A DNA stretch of 64,000 nt from Hetaerina americana (GCA_022747635.1 JAKTNV010000004.1:84549552-84613551); one strand, 5' to 3'. Counted from the stretch's first letter, positions 35,627 to 48,577 are shown. The notes: a model not told the origin generated them from the letters alone. Program-made: numbers and translations.

Positions 35627-35717
35627 TTGGTTTTGAAAATAGGGCATGTTTTGCATCTGGGTTTGCAACGCCATGCAATAAACCCAGATGCAACACATGC
35701 CCTATTTTCATAACCAA
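35627..35717. repeat. Inverted repeat, 38 bp arms
   Basis: Arms 35627-35664 and 35680-35717 are complementary apart from two positions, around a 15 nt spacer. The right arm belongs to the Penelope-type coding sequence on the plus strand. The left arm is the same coding segment inverted, so the CPIF-type Cys motif is encoded on both strands. This looks like a fold-back duplication inside the retroelement rather than a separate hairpin element. Confidence 0.85.
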
Positions 35718-36000
35718 AATCCCATCCCTCTCCCACCCGCTTTTTAACTCTCTCCCACCAATTCCCTCCTCTACTTGCACATCTAGCAATATAGTGTACC
35801 TTCTGAAGTGCCAACTTTTCCCTGCCTATTATATTGGGCAGTGCACCACACCCCTCAATATCAGAATCAACAACCACCGAGCCTCATGCAAAAACTCTTC
35901 CTTAATTGATATGCTCCCTATCCCCAAACACGCCTCCGAACACAACATTCCCTTTGATAAATGCTATAGTGTATCCATCATAATCTCCTTCATCACTTAG
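35660..36000 (+). pseudogene. Penelope-like GIY-YIG endonuclease fragment
   Basis: Within the plus frame 35470-36000, the last ~110 residues resemble the endonuclease end of a second Penelope-type element. There is a Cys-rich linker PCNKPRCNTCPIF, then SNIVYLLKCQL, AYYIGQ and NIRINNHRASCKN (the GIY-YIG core with its Arg and His), and HASEHNIPF. The frame stops at 36000 and possible remnants continue out of frame. The first ~55 residues are not recognisable, and the RT is absent. The Cys linker and different core sequence place it in a different lineage from the element at 17.7 kb. Non-functional remnant. Confidence 0.7.
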
Positions 36001-38044
36001 GTGCTACTCACCCGTCTTCTAGGCGCTCTCTGCCATCTCCATTAACATCTAAAATTCCTATTTCAGTCCCTGAAATCAGCCCCTACGTTATAGAGGGATA
36101 TTACCACGCTCAAAGAGAATTTTTGCCCATCAATCCTCACCAGTTTTATCAAATATTAATTTTAGCTCCACAAACGAATCATACTGTCTGTTGGAATTCC
36201 ATCGTTTTAATGCTATTAGGCCATCCCCCTGCGTGCTTGACACAATCGTCTACTCCATAATATTGTCCTAGAGGATGATTTCACGGAAAAGGCTCAATTT
36301 TCGAGTACCAATTTTCCCAGGGATAAAAGCTTTTATGCACGTACCTACCCCCTTTTTATATTACTCTCAAATCGACGGTGGTGTGTGGAACGTAGATGCA
36401 TTTCTGGGTAAAATTTCGGCCGTGTTATCGCTACAAAAGACTCGTTAGGGGTAGGTAATGGATATTTTTTTCCTGGGAACCCTGATTCAAATCTGATGAA
36501 ACTTTTATGGACCACGTTAATCGGGGTTTTCGTATCTCCAGCACGGGCTCTTAGTGGGTTGGGAAGGAGTGAGGTGAGAGAGGGTGAGTGGGAGAGAGGT
36601 AGTGGTGGGCGTATGAATTCGGAGCTTCGCCCACCCTCCCCCTCCCATCTCCCCCGCAACCTCCGCCTCCGACGGCCAACGCGACTAGGGTGCCGGAGAG
36701 GGGTGAGTCCTCGGAAACTTTTAATTTTGTTCCTCGCGAAAATTCACGCTCCCGATTTCCACGTATACTTTTTGTAAATAAGACAATCGAAGCGTGGGAT
36801 GTTGAGGATGAGTTTCGCGTTGGAACAATTGGACGGTGGTAGGAGCCGTTTCTGGATTTTTCTTTCCTAGCCTCCACCTGCCTTTTTTTTCATTTTTGGA
36901 AGAGCGGGGATTGGCAATCGCAAATAATGCGGGAGGGTGAGAGCGAGGAGATGATGGCATTTCCGTGGGTCTTCCCATTGCATGCTCTACTTCTCGGCTC
37001 AATCCGTTTTTCACTTTTGAAAATGGGGCTATTTGACCGAGTTCCCTGTACGTTTGATGGCGAGGTGAATCCTTGGAATTATTTGAAAATTAATTCACTC
37101 GAGGATTATTGGAGAATCCTCATTTTATCGTGATTTGTGGTGAGGGCAAATCAGAATTTACGAAATCGTTACCACTGCTAGGTTCGTCAGAAAAGGCCTC
37201 TCTGTAAAAAAAAGCAAAGTGAAGTTTTGGAAAAATGGAGGCCGGTTCGATAGTGGAGGGTTGCGATCCATTGTACTGAACTCTACGGCACGAAATAATG
37301 ATATGCGTGAATGGTGATTAGTGAAATTGGCACGTTATAGTTTAGGAAGGTGGCGTTTTGTTTTACCGTGCCGTCTGCGGTCTCCCAGATAGACCTGGCA
37401 ACGGAAATATAGCTCAATTTGTGTAAGCTCTCCGGTAATTAGGCGAACGCTCCACCTGCTACCCACCTACTATCTAAACTACCTCCGTCTTCAAAACCCA
37501 CCTACTATAGAGGCATTACCAGGGGCCCATTTTTTTAAATATTCCATTGTTTTTATCCATATGTACTTTAATCTACTATAGTCGATCTGCAATCATCTAC
37601 TGAAAACGACGCTTTTGTGGGGACGCTAGAAAATGTTCTAGGCCTTTTTCATTGGAATCAACCGCCTATGACTGGAATCAGTGAGAAATCAATCATATCC
37701 TCATCCCTATTCAATGATACCATAATCCAATCACACAAACACATACATGTGTCCAAAAGGAATGCCATCCACTTCTGACTGGAAAAATACAATAATACCT
37801 CCAATATCTCAGGGGCGAAAGCGGCCAAATTACCAAAATATAGTCTAGGGTTTATGATAGGGCTTAAAAGATCTTGCATTGGGCTATAGTCATTCACCAT
37901 AACAATAGTCCTTAAAAGCCGGCACTTCAAAGGAAAACTACATGCCAGAAAACAGTAAACTTATCGCATATGATGAAATATTTCCTCCACTAGAAATACT
38001 ATACGGATTGTCTTCAATAAATAAAGGGAATTTGAACAGTTTGG
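36001..38044. other. Unassigned sequence with GC-rich patch
   Basis: 36540-37000 is GC-rich with several overlapping frames on both strands (36345-36659, 36496-36777, 36551-36877, 36721-37014), a sign of few stop codons in skewed composition rather than a gene. The minus frame 37658-37930 (90 codons) is unrecognised. Confidence 0.5.
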
Positions 38045-38460
38045 AAAGAATTTTGATTATTCATCTTTATCAATGTTATTCCTTTTGAAGTAGTCCTCAT
38101 TAGATTTTATGCAGTTGTGACAGCGTTTTTTCCTACTCCAAAAACACTTATGGGACTCGATATCAGGTATAGATTTGAGCTGTCTCGGTGATGCGTTTTT
38201 AATCTCATGTATGCTTGTAAAACGATAGCTTAATTTTTTGGAACAGGAAAAAGCCACACGGGGCCATGTCTGGTAAATGTGGAGGCTAGGGCATCATTAC
38301 AGTGCTGTTCTTGGCAAAACACTAACGAACAAGTAATGAGCATTGGAATCAGGTTCATAATCGTAGCTTAGAATCCATGAATTGTTTCGCTACAAATTGT
38401 TTTCTATTTTACGGATAGTGACCTAACACGCCCGCCACACGCTCTTGAGGCGGCTTGCGG
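38045..38460 (-). pseudogene. mariner transposase C-terminal relic
   Basis: Minus strand: NNSWILSYDYEPDSN, corresponding to the region of the first catalytic Asp (DESWVYGYDPETK in relatives; the Asp itself is gone). After a deletion, the reading continues YQTWPRVAFSCSKKLSYRF, where PDMAPCDFFLFPKL would be expected. TSIHEIKNASPRQLKSIP and RCHNCIKSNEDYF then form the transposase C-terminus. The surviving frame is 38057-38257. Terminal repeats were not firmly located. This is a different mariner lineage from the 19.8 and 22.6 kb copies (YF-type C-terminal ending). Confidence 0.72.
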
Positions 38461-38755
38461 GGTATTGTGTCGATGTAAATGTAGAAATGTTGGCGTTTTT
38501 TTCGTATGGCTTCACGTAAACGGTGTTGAACTTCTAATTAGTACTGTTTAATTATCATATGACTTTCGCCACGCCACTTGTCACGTTGGTTTATGAGATG
38601 TTGTGCCTAGCCATTCGTTCCTCCCCGACGCGTTCCTGAGTAGGCTAGTTTCACTTTATGGAAAAGTCACTATCTATTTAAATGTGGCTTAGATTGGTAA
38701 GGAGTGACTAGGGTGATGGAATAGAAATGTAAGAAGGCGAGAGTACAATTTTCGG
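38461..38755. other. Unassigned sequence
   Basis: May contain the rest of the mariner relic to its left, but I could not read transposase motifs or a terminal repeat in it. Confidence 0.4.
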
Positions 38756-39430
38756 TCACCTGAACTTGAATTTACCGTTTGTTTCTAAGTCCCAAAGGTG
38801 TTGCAAGAGGGGGTTTTCTGTGAGGAGTTTTTCTGTGAGGACGGAGCTTTTTATGCCGTGTAGAATAGCGGTTATGCTGAGATATTTTCTGAGGTATTTA
38901 TTTATGATGAACCATGGGTTACCGATAATTTTTCTGAGAATTTTGTTGTCTGTTGATTGAATCCTTTCTAGGTGGGCTTTAGCTGCATGGGCCAAAGCTT
39001 TGATGGCACAGGATTAAAAAGGACGGACCATGGGACTGCAGTGCAATAACTTTGTTTGCCGTATAAGAGGGGAGCTCGGCCGAAGTAATGATCCAAAACC
39101 TGTGCTTTTGGGCAGTTGCTTTATTAATGAAAGACCGGATGTTGGTTGCCCAGGGTAATTGTTTGTCCGGGGTTACCCCTAGAAACTCTACAGTCTGGCA
39201 CTTGGGAATAATTGTGACACCGTAGTGTATGGGAGGGCCTCCCCTCAGTTTTTTTCCTCTGGGAAACGCAACATGTTGCATTTTTTTTGTTAACTTTTGT
39301 TTATCCTTTTTGGCAAGGTCAGATGGTGCAGTATACCGTGCACTATGCGAAATTACGAAATTCCAATTACTTTTTGAACACGTCTCGTGCATCTTTCTCA
39401 AATTAATTGGGAGCTATGGGAGACTTGCCT
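38756..39430 (-). pseudogene. Jockey-type LINE ORF2 C-terminal relic
   Basis: Two minus-strand frames, 38979-39401 and 38756-38995, join across a frameshift near 38.99 kb. The first reads PPIHYGVTIIPKC, TVEFLGVTPDKQLPWATNIR, INKATAQKHRFW and KVIALQSHGPSFLILC. The second reads AHAAKAHLERIQSTDNKIL, RKIIGNPWFIINKYLRKYL and NPLLQHLWDLE. These are the post-catalytic thumb and C-terminal segments of Jockey-group reverse transcriptases (FLGVxLDxxLxWxxHI, LxxIQxxQNKxLRxI). The catalytic YADD portion is lost by 5' truncation. A 13 bp direct duplication (TTTTCTGTGAGGA) lies at ~38813-38840. Confidence 0.82.
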
Positions 39431-42400
39431 GAATAGATGGCGTATAATAGAGAGTAGATGTGTTCATTTTTTCATTTCCGAGGTTGAATAATCAAAAATG
39501 AAAAAAACAATGCTGGCGAAAAGTATTTGTGTAAAAAATAACTTTGCGCTAATAATATTCTCACTTTCATTTCCACCTTCAACATTTCCCATGAATTTGT
39601 TACCGTTTTCTCTTTGAATGCGTTAAGACTACACGGACTATGACGGATAACACGGTATCGCTCATCTGCAGAGCTATAGAAAAGCTATCTCTACCCAAAT
39701 TAGGAGTCATATATAGATTTTGCATAAGACAACTATGACTTCAATTCACTATTTTTGGTAATACTGTCATTAAAATGGTCCATTCGATTTTGTAACATCC
39801 TCTGAATTAAACAAATAAAGAAAACATCCTGATGGAATTTTTCAATCACTTCTATTTTCTAATTTATATAACAAAATAAGTGCGCTATTCCCAGATGCAA
39901 CTTACCGGAAATTTATTAAACATATAAATTAGTTTATTAAAACATCATCACTCTGATTTGCATAAATTCTGGTATTTTACCGTGGCCATTATTTGCGACG
40001 TGATGCCGGCAGGTACTTGTCACAAAATATCATTTAACTCGTTGTGGAGTCAGAGGGTAACCATGGTAGCGTAAAAAAATGTTTTTCTGAAAAAGAAGGG
40101 GCATTGTTTGCTTTTTTTGGATCTTATTATTTTTTACTGATTTTTCCTTCCTTCCCTGATTTATTAATACTCTGGTAAAAGTACGCAAACTTTTCGGAAA
40201 GAAATGTTTCATGCTTGTTGGTCAAACTGTTGGCTGTGTGTATATACCCAACGTGACTCACTAAGGGAATACGGATTCGGATCATCACTACTTCAAATAG
40301 ATAGCCGGTGGAGAAAGGGGTTCGAGTGGAATGTGGATTACGAGAAGGGCACAGGGCCAACGAGAGTCCCGCAATTTTCCGTGACAAGGGAGGGAGAGAG
40401 GGGACCAGAGATATCTGTGGCGTGTTCGCATGCTGTAAAATGCTGCGCACTTAGAAACAGAGCATGCAAATATCACTGCATTGCTGGAGACCAGCGTTTC
40501 AGAGACTGCAGATTGGCTTGTGGTTTATTGAAGAAGCGCACAGGAAGGCCTGTCCGCCAAGTCCTTCTATCGGTGATACCAACAGTGCCTTTTTATTAAT
40601 CGTCACCTTAATCATTTTCAAATCTCCTCTTCTTAAGGAATATGCTATCGTTTGCTATTAAGGCAAACTTTTACGCTATTAAATAAAAATGTTTAGTAAT
40701 TGTTTAATGGAATTTAGCGTTTTGCGAAAATTCTTATAAAGATTATTATAATTAATGACTTCATAATGAATGGCTTCAAGAAAGAGCTTCAATTAGTATT
40801 TATATTTTATCATGAAAAATCAAATGCTTCAGCATAATATTATGTCGAATGCCCGAAAGGAAGCATATTTATGATTCTCAGTGCATTGATATGTGCTTTC
40901 AAAATTCATTATAGGTATCAGTTGCCTAAGCATCATTTTTGCTGCCTGAAAATAATAATTGAAAATTTTGACATTCTCCAAATTAAAGAATTATTTTTCT
41001 CTTACAGTACAATAACCATACAAATAATTTTTTAAAACTTCAATGCTGAATTCTACTCAATATAACCTGGAGGCTAGAAACTAATAAAAACCCAAGTCAA
41101 ACTAAGCGGACGAATTTGGCAGACACATGGCAAAGAGTACCAGATTTCACGCAATGTGAAGGGGATTTATTCACTCAGCTATACCTTTGCCTATGTTAGT
41201 CTTCAGAGTCACAGCTTCCTTCTGTGAGCATATCCTCCCCTTACTTGCGTAATAAACGGCTTTACTACCCTTCTGGTGCATTCCACCTCCGTTGGTGAAG
41301 GAAAATAGCCCGGAGTTCGAGTTAAATGAGTCCAGGATGGACTTTCTCGTAGCCTCCTTCCCCCAACGAGACAATGGCCGAATTTTTCTTTGTGGAGCAC
41401 TCGGTGGATTTCAGCGCGTCTCCGAAATGCAAGGGTGCCCTCGGTCTAAAGTAAGTAAACCAAAGAGAGTGGAGGGCATTCCGGTTCTATTTCCACGGGA
41501 GTGAGTGAACGGATTTCTCCCGCTTCAACGACCCGCCCGAGCACAATGGACGTACGGCAGAGGAGCGTACTAGAGTGAGGGAGAGAGATGGAAGGGCCCC
41601 GAGGGGTTCAAGGGGTGTCATAAATTGCCGCAGAGTGGAAGGGCCGGAGGGTCCAAGGGCTCTTCTAAGCCAGGGGAGAGAGGAAGCACATTGAACGGTG
41701 GATGGAAGCCCCAATCCCCTTCGTGCTTTCTCGTCTCCTAGGGTCGTATGGCTCCAGGTTAACTGGGCAGCTATTTGGTGATGTTAGGTTGTTTATTTTA
41801 AGTGATTTAAACTATCTCCCAAGATTTTCATTTATGTTTAACCTTAAAATAGACGGAGTTATTTTACTCAAATGAAAAAAACCGGTAACATGCTAAATAA
41901 CACAGCGTTTCATAAGGATTATTTTCGGATTGTTCAAAGAGCATCTTACAATTGCCTGATTTTGAACTCGTTATTGCGGAATTGGAGGCCTGATTTTTTT
42001 ATAATGTGGAGCATTGTTATCAATTTGTCATTAATCATCTTAAAATGTTTAACTTTGTTTAGTAAAATAATATTTTCGTGTGTAGTTTACCCTTGATGAG
42101 AACTTTTATACCATATTCAGTATGGCTTAGCCTCCCACAGATTCGCATATAAAATAAATTAGATTTTAGTGTATAAATAGAATTGTTTTATTAAATATTA
42201 CCATACCGCTCTATTTTTAGTCAAAATATTGCTTACATATACTTGAATTGATGTCCACGCAAATAATTATTTGAATAGCCTTACAATGAATTTAAATTTG
42301 AATAATTGAAAGTAAATAACGCAGAACGGAATTGCTATTTAAGAGTCATAAAAATGTACAGTAGTTTCTCCTCCCATATATTATTTGCGGGGTTCTGCCT

Positions 42401-44159
42401 CTAACGGTTTATCGTAAATATTTGATTCTCGGTTCATAACCAATTAGATTCACCCTTTATGCTGCTCAATTACCTTTACACCTTTCATTGAAAGAGTCGG
42501 TTACATCTCTGTATTTTCCGTTCCATGTTCTCCGAACGATATAATTAATTTATATTTCTTATCTTCAAATTCAGGAAATTTATATCTTTCTTTTAGTGAT
42601 TAATGTCCTGGGGAAGTAGTATAATGCACAATCCCTGCAAAATACATTTGCTGATTACATACTGTTTTGATATTTGAAATGCAAAATCACATATAAAAAT
42701 ATTTTACGATGCTCCGAATCCAAGGAGCGAGATATTTAAGTTTTAAAAAAATGAAAATTTTAAATATCGATATAGTTTAAATAAGCGGAATATTAATGAA
42801 TGTTCCCAGTTCCTTGTATTCGTCTTCAGACGCGCAAACAATCCATTTTCATCGCAGCGTTCACACAAGATTCTGTCATGGAAATGCATCTGTTCTTTCC
42901 TACCGATTAAGGGCACAGGTCTACACTGGCGGGAAACCGTATGTCTGGCGACATCGGGAACCACTTAGAATAGCTCCCTTCAAAAACCAGGAAACGACTC
43001 TCATTATCTTGAAGGCGACCGATGGTGCCAAGGAATACCCGCTGGAGTCGGAGATGAAGTCTAGCTCTTCGCCTACCGGCAGCGTGCCATTATTTTCACA
43101 ATGATAGGTATTTCCGTTTCAATTCAGGATGATTCATTCATATTCATTGCGTTTTTTTTGAAAAGTTGCCTGGGAGTGCGTTTCACCAACTCGCGTCAAT
43201 CATCTGGGATCCAAGTCGCCGACGGGAGGTGCATATGTCTCCATTAAGTTAAAAATCGTTCATTTAAAGAATACACTTCATTTTACATGAAGCTTAACTA
43301 ATCTTTATAAAAAGGTGAAACAGCATATCAGCGTATTCGGTCGATGTACTATAACGTGCAAGATTATATGAGGGTGTGTAATTTTGCCTGGGATGTGAAT
43401 GCAACATCTTTTTAGGTAACTAAGCTTCTCTCTGCCGTGTGTGAGGAGCTTAATTCTTGACTGCGTGTCAACATATATATTAACTCTGATTTGAATACTG
43501 GAACTCATTAGATGATACATAGTACACGCTTGGAGAAATATATCGCGACACTAAAAAACAAAGAATGAATCTACAAGACAATATGCTTGTATATGCAAAT
43601 GAGTGAGGCCAAAAAGTAAGGTTTTTATCTAAAACTTTAGAAAATTGCAATGCGTAGGTTAATTTTATTATTTTCCATTGAATAGCAAAAGAATATATTA
43701 ATTTATGTTGCAGGTATTATTAAATAATCTAGATTTGAAGTTTTGTATCACATATTCATCAACCGAGAGGTTCCAGTAGTCAATTAAGTTTCATTTCATT
43801 GATTTTGACGGGAATGTGATTGTACTGACAAATCTCGAATTCTTAAATAAAAACATGCTTTCAAAAATATTTCTTCCAATATTTAAATTTTATCCGAATT
43901 CACTACATATTAATAATGAATTGATGATTCGTTGTACCTTCTGTATCAGAGAACTCCCCAGCTGTCTATACCTGCTGTGTCAGTTAATTTAATCTCATTT
44001 TAAGTAAATTAATCATTTCTTTTTGAATAAATATAAAATGGAAATACCCATAATCACTCCGTAATAGTTACTCTTTGGCTGTGTAATAATTTTGAATAGG
44101 TAGTTTGACTATATTCCAAAAAGAAAAACTTTCTTAACAGAATTGGCCGCTGTAAATTT
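39431..44159. other. Unassigned sequence
   Basis: The 131-codon frame at 40204-40599 and the frames at 41171-41714 (GC-richer 41.3-41.75 kb) and 42743-43104 have no recognisable domains. No termini or repeats were identified. Mostly AT-rich. Confidence 0.5.
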
Positions 44160-44525
44160 CATCATCATCCACTTTTTTGTTTAAAAATCCAGGCTTCATA
44201 TTTTAGGGGGATTAATGTGGTGATTTTTCTTTGCCTTCCACAGCAGTGCTGCGGTCAATTCTGTAACTTTCACTCTTTCCCGCAGCGGAGCTGTTAAGAC
44301 CCTACCGATCATATTCATCTGTGCCATCAGCGCTTTACGGCAAAACTGGTGTCTTTCACCATTGGTGCTTGGTAGTTTTTAAAGAAGAATTTAATTTTCT
44401 CGTTAATCAGTTTCAGGAAAATTAAAAATTTAATTTTTCCAATGCTTAAAATCTTTGGTACCTTTTAAATCGAACTGGTGACCTTCAGCTCCGTAGTATT
44501 ACATTTTGCCCCTGGGCCATCCCTT
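44160..44525 (-). mobile_element. Possible tRNA-derived SINE
   Basis: The minus strand begins with a tRNA-like head (GGCCCAGGGGCAAAATG as A-box region near 44500-44515; GGTCACCAGTTCGATTT as B-box region near 44467-44483). About 300 bp of unrecognised body follows. The head resembles that of the SINE at 6.5-6.7 kb. The 3' limit is a guess and no target duplication was found. Confidence 0.4.
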
Positions 44526-45565
44526 TCATAAATACGAGAAATATTCATTACATTTCTTTAATATAATTTCGTATAAACAAATTGTATGGTTACGAGAACC
44601 ATGTCTTTGTCAAATAATTGTCTTCTATGTTTAGATATTGCGGATAAAGTTTCACCAAATCATGACCATTTCTCTCAAAATATTACTATCAATAATTTTT
44701 TCATTTAAATTATAGAGCATAGAGAATGTATTGGGTATCTAGAGTAGGGGTGTAAATTATGAGTGTCATTGTACTAGTTAATAAGTCGTAAAAGCCGAAA
44801 ATAATGATTTTTGGGACCAGGGAATACACTTTTTCCCTTAAGGATACGAGTCAAATTTGCCGAAGCGAAAAAATAAAAAATGACTGTTATTTCAATTACC
44901 AATGAATATATTAGATTAATTTTCATTATAGGCACAAAATCGAGATAAAATGGCGAATTTCAGAAAATGTTCATTGATTTTTCGTGGCAAGTGTTTTTAT
45001 CATAAAAAGAATGATTAAAAAAGCAATGTAAACAGAAAGGAAACGTTACCTTTTGAGCTTTTGAGCATAAGATCTTAAATGTATTAAAGTTATTTAGAAA
45101 AGAAGTAAAAAAAATACAGATGCGACGAATAATATTCATCTTCCTTTCGTAACGGTCTATTTGATTATAGATCAAATTGTTTAATCTTGATTTTTAAATA
45201 AAATTATGTTAGGATTAGTAAAATTCAATTATATTCCGCTAGCTTTTTCAGCTGACAGTATTGAAATGCATTAAACATGAGAAATTTTGACTGTAATAAA
45301 CGCTCAAATTTATGCATATTCATGCATTAAATTTTAACAGCATAGAATTAAGTCTTTCGTATGCTGTTACGAAGTTTCCTCTCCTTCCATTAAAAATGTC
45401 ATATTCCGATTTCCATTTTTTTAGTAGCATCGAAAATATCTCGTTATATATTGATAAATTAATCAGAAACAATGAAATGTACACTATTTCTAACGATTAA
45501 CTTCTCCTGTGCGAAAAATAAAATATAAGTATGTTTTTAATAATGATTATGATGGAAACACATGG
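44526..45565. other. AT-rich sequence, nothing recognised
   Basis: Frames at 44960-45175 and 45312-45500 are composition-driven. Confidence 0.5.
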
Positions 45566-45836
45566 ACAATGCACTAATGTTAAAGAGTGAAAATCGTTCA
45601 CCTTGCCCGGGATTTAAACCCAGACCTCTCGACGACCGGTCAAGTGCTTTAACCTGTTTTCTAGCTACCAATGCTTACTGAGACTAAAGCACTCGCTAGG
45701 ACATCGAGGAATCTAGGCTCGAATCCCAGTCAAGGGCAATGATTTTTACACTGTAAAATGATTGCATTGTAATGTGTATCATCGGATGACTCGATTAAAA
45801 TTTACAATCGCTGAATCTCAAGCAGTTCTTTTGAAC
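45566..45836 (-). mobile_element. SINE with opposed tRNA-like units, copy 4
   Basis: Read on the minus strand, it starts with a diverged copy of the family head (AAAAGAACTGCTTGAGATTC, cf. 4840 and 6166). An antisense tail and antisense tRNA-like unit follow (its B box GGCTCGAATCC is on the plus strand at 45716-45726), then a sense tRNA-like unit (B box GGTTTAAATCC, 45611-45621) and sense tail. The RNA would therefore contain two roughly complementary tRNA-like segments. It is more diverged than the copies at 4.84 and 29.99 kb. No clear target duplication. Confidence 0.68.
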
Positions 45837-47427
45837 GTTTTGAATAGAGTGGTTTCTGAACGAAATGATTGGGAACGTAAGAACTGGAAAATATTTCTCA
45901 TATATTTTTCTATGCGAACGCTGAGTTACAAAAACTAGGATAGCTTATTCAGAGAAAAATATGGTGAATCGATAGAATATTGATCTTTTCCGTGCGAATT
46001 TCAAAACTAGCTCTCATTTACAATTCATCATTTTTGTTAAATCGACAAGCTAAGCGTACAAACATTTAGTTTCAAATCTTCTTTTTAAGCCTAGAGCCTA
46101 TTAATGGGAGTTAATGCAATGTGACCTCCCGCTAGGCAACGCAAATAACCTACTTCACATTTATTAGTGCAAGAACTCAGCGGAATTTTGGAACATTTTG
46201 AATCAAATTTTATTATGCTAATTATGAAATAGCATTTGTTTGAAGTTTATAAATATGTGTATTTATTTAAAATTAAGTTAATAAAGACACTAGTGGCATT
46301 TAAGATATGGAAATTTTTATTTACTTGACTTATTCATTGTATACATACGTCTATTAGTCTATTCATTGCCTATGTATGCCTACGTCCATATAAAGGAAGC
46401 AGTGAAAAATAAAAAAAATGAATACAGCAAGTATTTAACGTGAAATTTACAGTTTACAGCAATGCTAATATTACCATTGGTTGTACAATTTTGGGAAGTG
46501 AGATGGGAAGTTCTGATGTTTAACCGCATTTATTAGGCCATTACTTGAACTAATGAAACACCTGGTATATTTGGTCCTACCCGGCCAACTTTCACCGCAC
46601 TTTGAGGTAACGAATTTCCCAAGATTGAAATTACCACGGTACACTAAACCCTTCCGCAGGGTGGTGAGAGTAACTACTGGCCCTAGAAATTTCCCTCTCT
46701 TACATTTATCGCTTTCCTAAAGTCGCTAAGTAAGACCCAATCACTAAAGGATTGGCTTCGTACATTTAATTTTAAAAATGCGAGCCCTCCTAACATAGGT
46801 CATCCCCTCAGCACCATTTTTCGGCAGCGCGGTTTAAAAATCACGATAACCGATTTGGCTGGCTTCACTACACTTCATCTCGTCTGCGATGATACTGATT
46901 CGCACCCACAAATCGATCGACCGGACGATGGTGGCGATCCGCCAAGTTTTGGGTATGAAAATCTGTCCGTAACGCATGCGAAATTTATGACCCCAGCCCT
47001 TCGAACTCACTCAGTGTAAGCCGGGGTCTCAGCGTTGATAGGTGGCGTCTTCCAACTGCAAAGCCGAATCAGAAAAGAAGTTACTGCGGGAATTGAATGG
47101 AGCTTAATATTACCATGCCATAACTTCTGTGCTAACCTGTTCTCTAAATGAGAAGTTCACAGAGATAACTGCATCAACGACGAATATTTAAATCTCATTG
47201 GCAGCCATTAGTGCTGAACAAGATCTCTTGAATGCATACTATTCCAGATTTTTGCATGCCTGAGCGACGCACGTAATAGATGAGCTCATTACAATCCTAA
47301 GGACTAATAGTACATCTCAATTCGCAGTTCAAATAATTCTTATAATTCCTGCTATAATAGTAAGAACTCATAAAACATTGCAGAACCATATATTCTATTG
47401 TTTCAAGCTTCATCTGGTGAAAGTATT
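45837..47427. other. Unassigned sequence
   Basis: No frame above 60 codons. 46.56-47.06 kb is less AT-rich than its surroundings but has no recognisable content. Confidence 0.5.
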
Positions 47428-47540
47428 TAATATCCATACTAAAAAGAAAGACTTGTCCTTTTCCACATATTTTATTATATTTTATTTATATAATAAAATC
47501 TGTGGGAAAGTCCAAGTCTTTCTTTTTAGTATGGATATTA
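47428..47540. repeat. 113 bp hairpin with 52 bp arms
   Basis: Arms 47428-47479 and 47489-47540 are complementary at 48 of 52 positions around a 9 nt A/T spacer. The outermost ATATCC/GGATAT ends are each adjoined by TA, consistent with (but not proof of) a TA target duplication, because the TA is itself part of the palindrome. Best guess is a snap-back MITE; a structured RNA cannot be excluded. Confidence 0.85.
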
Positions 47541-48577
47541 CAGAATCAAATGCGACTGACCTTTATTATTTATTATTATTATCTGCGATTTGAAATTATA
47601 TGCAAAACAAGAATATGTGTAATTTTGAGGTACTCGAAAATAGTCTAAATGTGGATAAAAAAGTTGTATTTCAGGAATGAGTTATTTTTTATTTAACAGT
47701 TGTTCTAAGGGATAAGGAATGCGCCCAGGTGTAGAGAGGTGAGGAGATTCTTGCAAAGGTATCCTAAACGTGGAGATGACGAGAACCTTTTCAAGCCTCC
47801 CGTCACCCTTTCTCCTATAGAATGCAATTATATAATGTCGACGTGCAACGTGGCAGTGACCCCAATTGCATTCATGGATATAATTGGTTCGAAAACCGGT
47901 GCCCATTTTCTCTTACACGGAAAGACAAAGCTTTTTTTGCAATTTTTGTCGCATATCATAAAGATACTTTTTTAAATTTCTTATTGAGTTTTAAAAAACT
48001 TTCATTTCTTGAGCCCAGTACTTCTTTTATTTAATATTTTTTTTAAATTACTCATTCACCTAAAGAGTTTCTGATCGGTAACTAAATACCTAATTTTAGT
48101 TCTCGGGTCTCTAATCAAATGCTCTATTTTGGCTCTTGTTGTCTGCAGAAAATATATTAGAGAGATCCATATTGAAAAATATGATTTTATTAACTTCGTA
48201 TCTCTTGGACTATTTCTAAATGACTATTTTAAGAAATAAATTTTCACTCACCTCGCGTTTAAACCTTGGTAATTCAAAGAATCGTTATTCATTTCTAATA
48301 GAAAGGCTGGCCTCAGACCGGAAAATTATTGTTTATACGTCTCACATAGCGATTACCTTTCAGTTGTGCTACCCTCTCCAATACACAAACCCTCCATTGC
48401 TGTATTCAGGATTTCCACATTCGCTTTTATTTAGTGGATGTTTTTTCCAGGTCGCAACGTTTTTTCCATAAAAATTCCAAAGGGAGTCGGGTTTGTTTTT
48501 CGATAAGCTGTTTTACTTATTGCATTATTATATTATTTTCGATAAGCTCTTGCCCCTACATATTATTTTTTAAGTAA
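47541..48577. other. Unassigned sequence
   Basis: Overlapping frames at 47682-48034 and 48220-48471 are unrecognised. A TTTTCGATAAGCT block occurs twice within 48499-48551. Confidence 0.5.

Noticed and set aside
40204..40599. 131-codon gene
   Set aside because: Cys/Arg-rich but without ordered Cys spacing, and overlapping open frames on the other strand; no family recognised.
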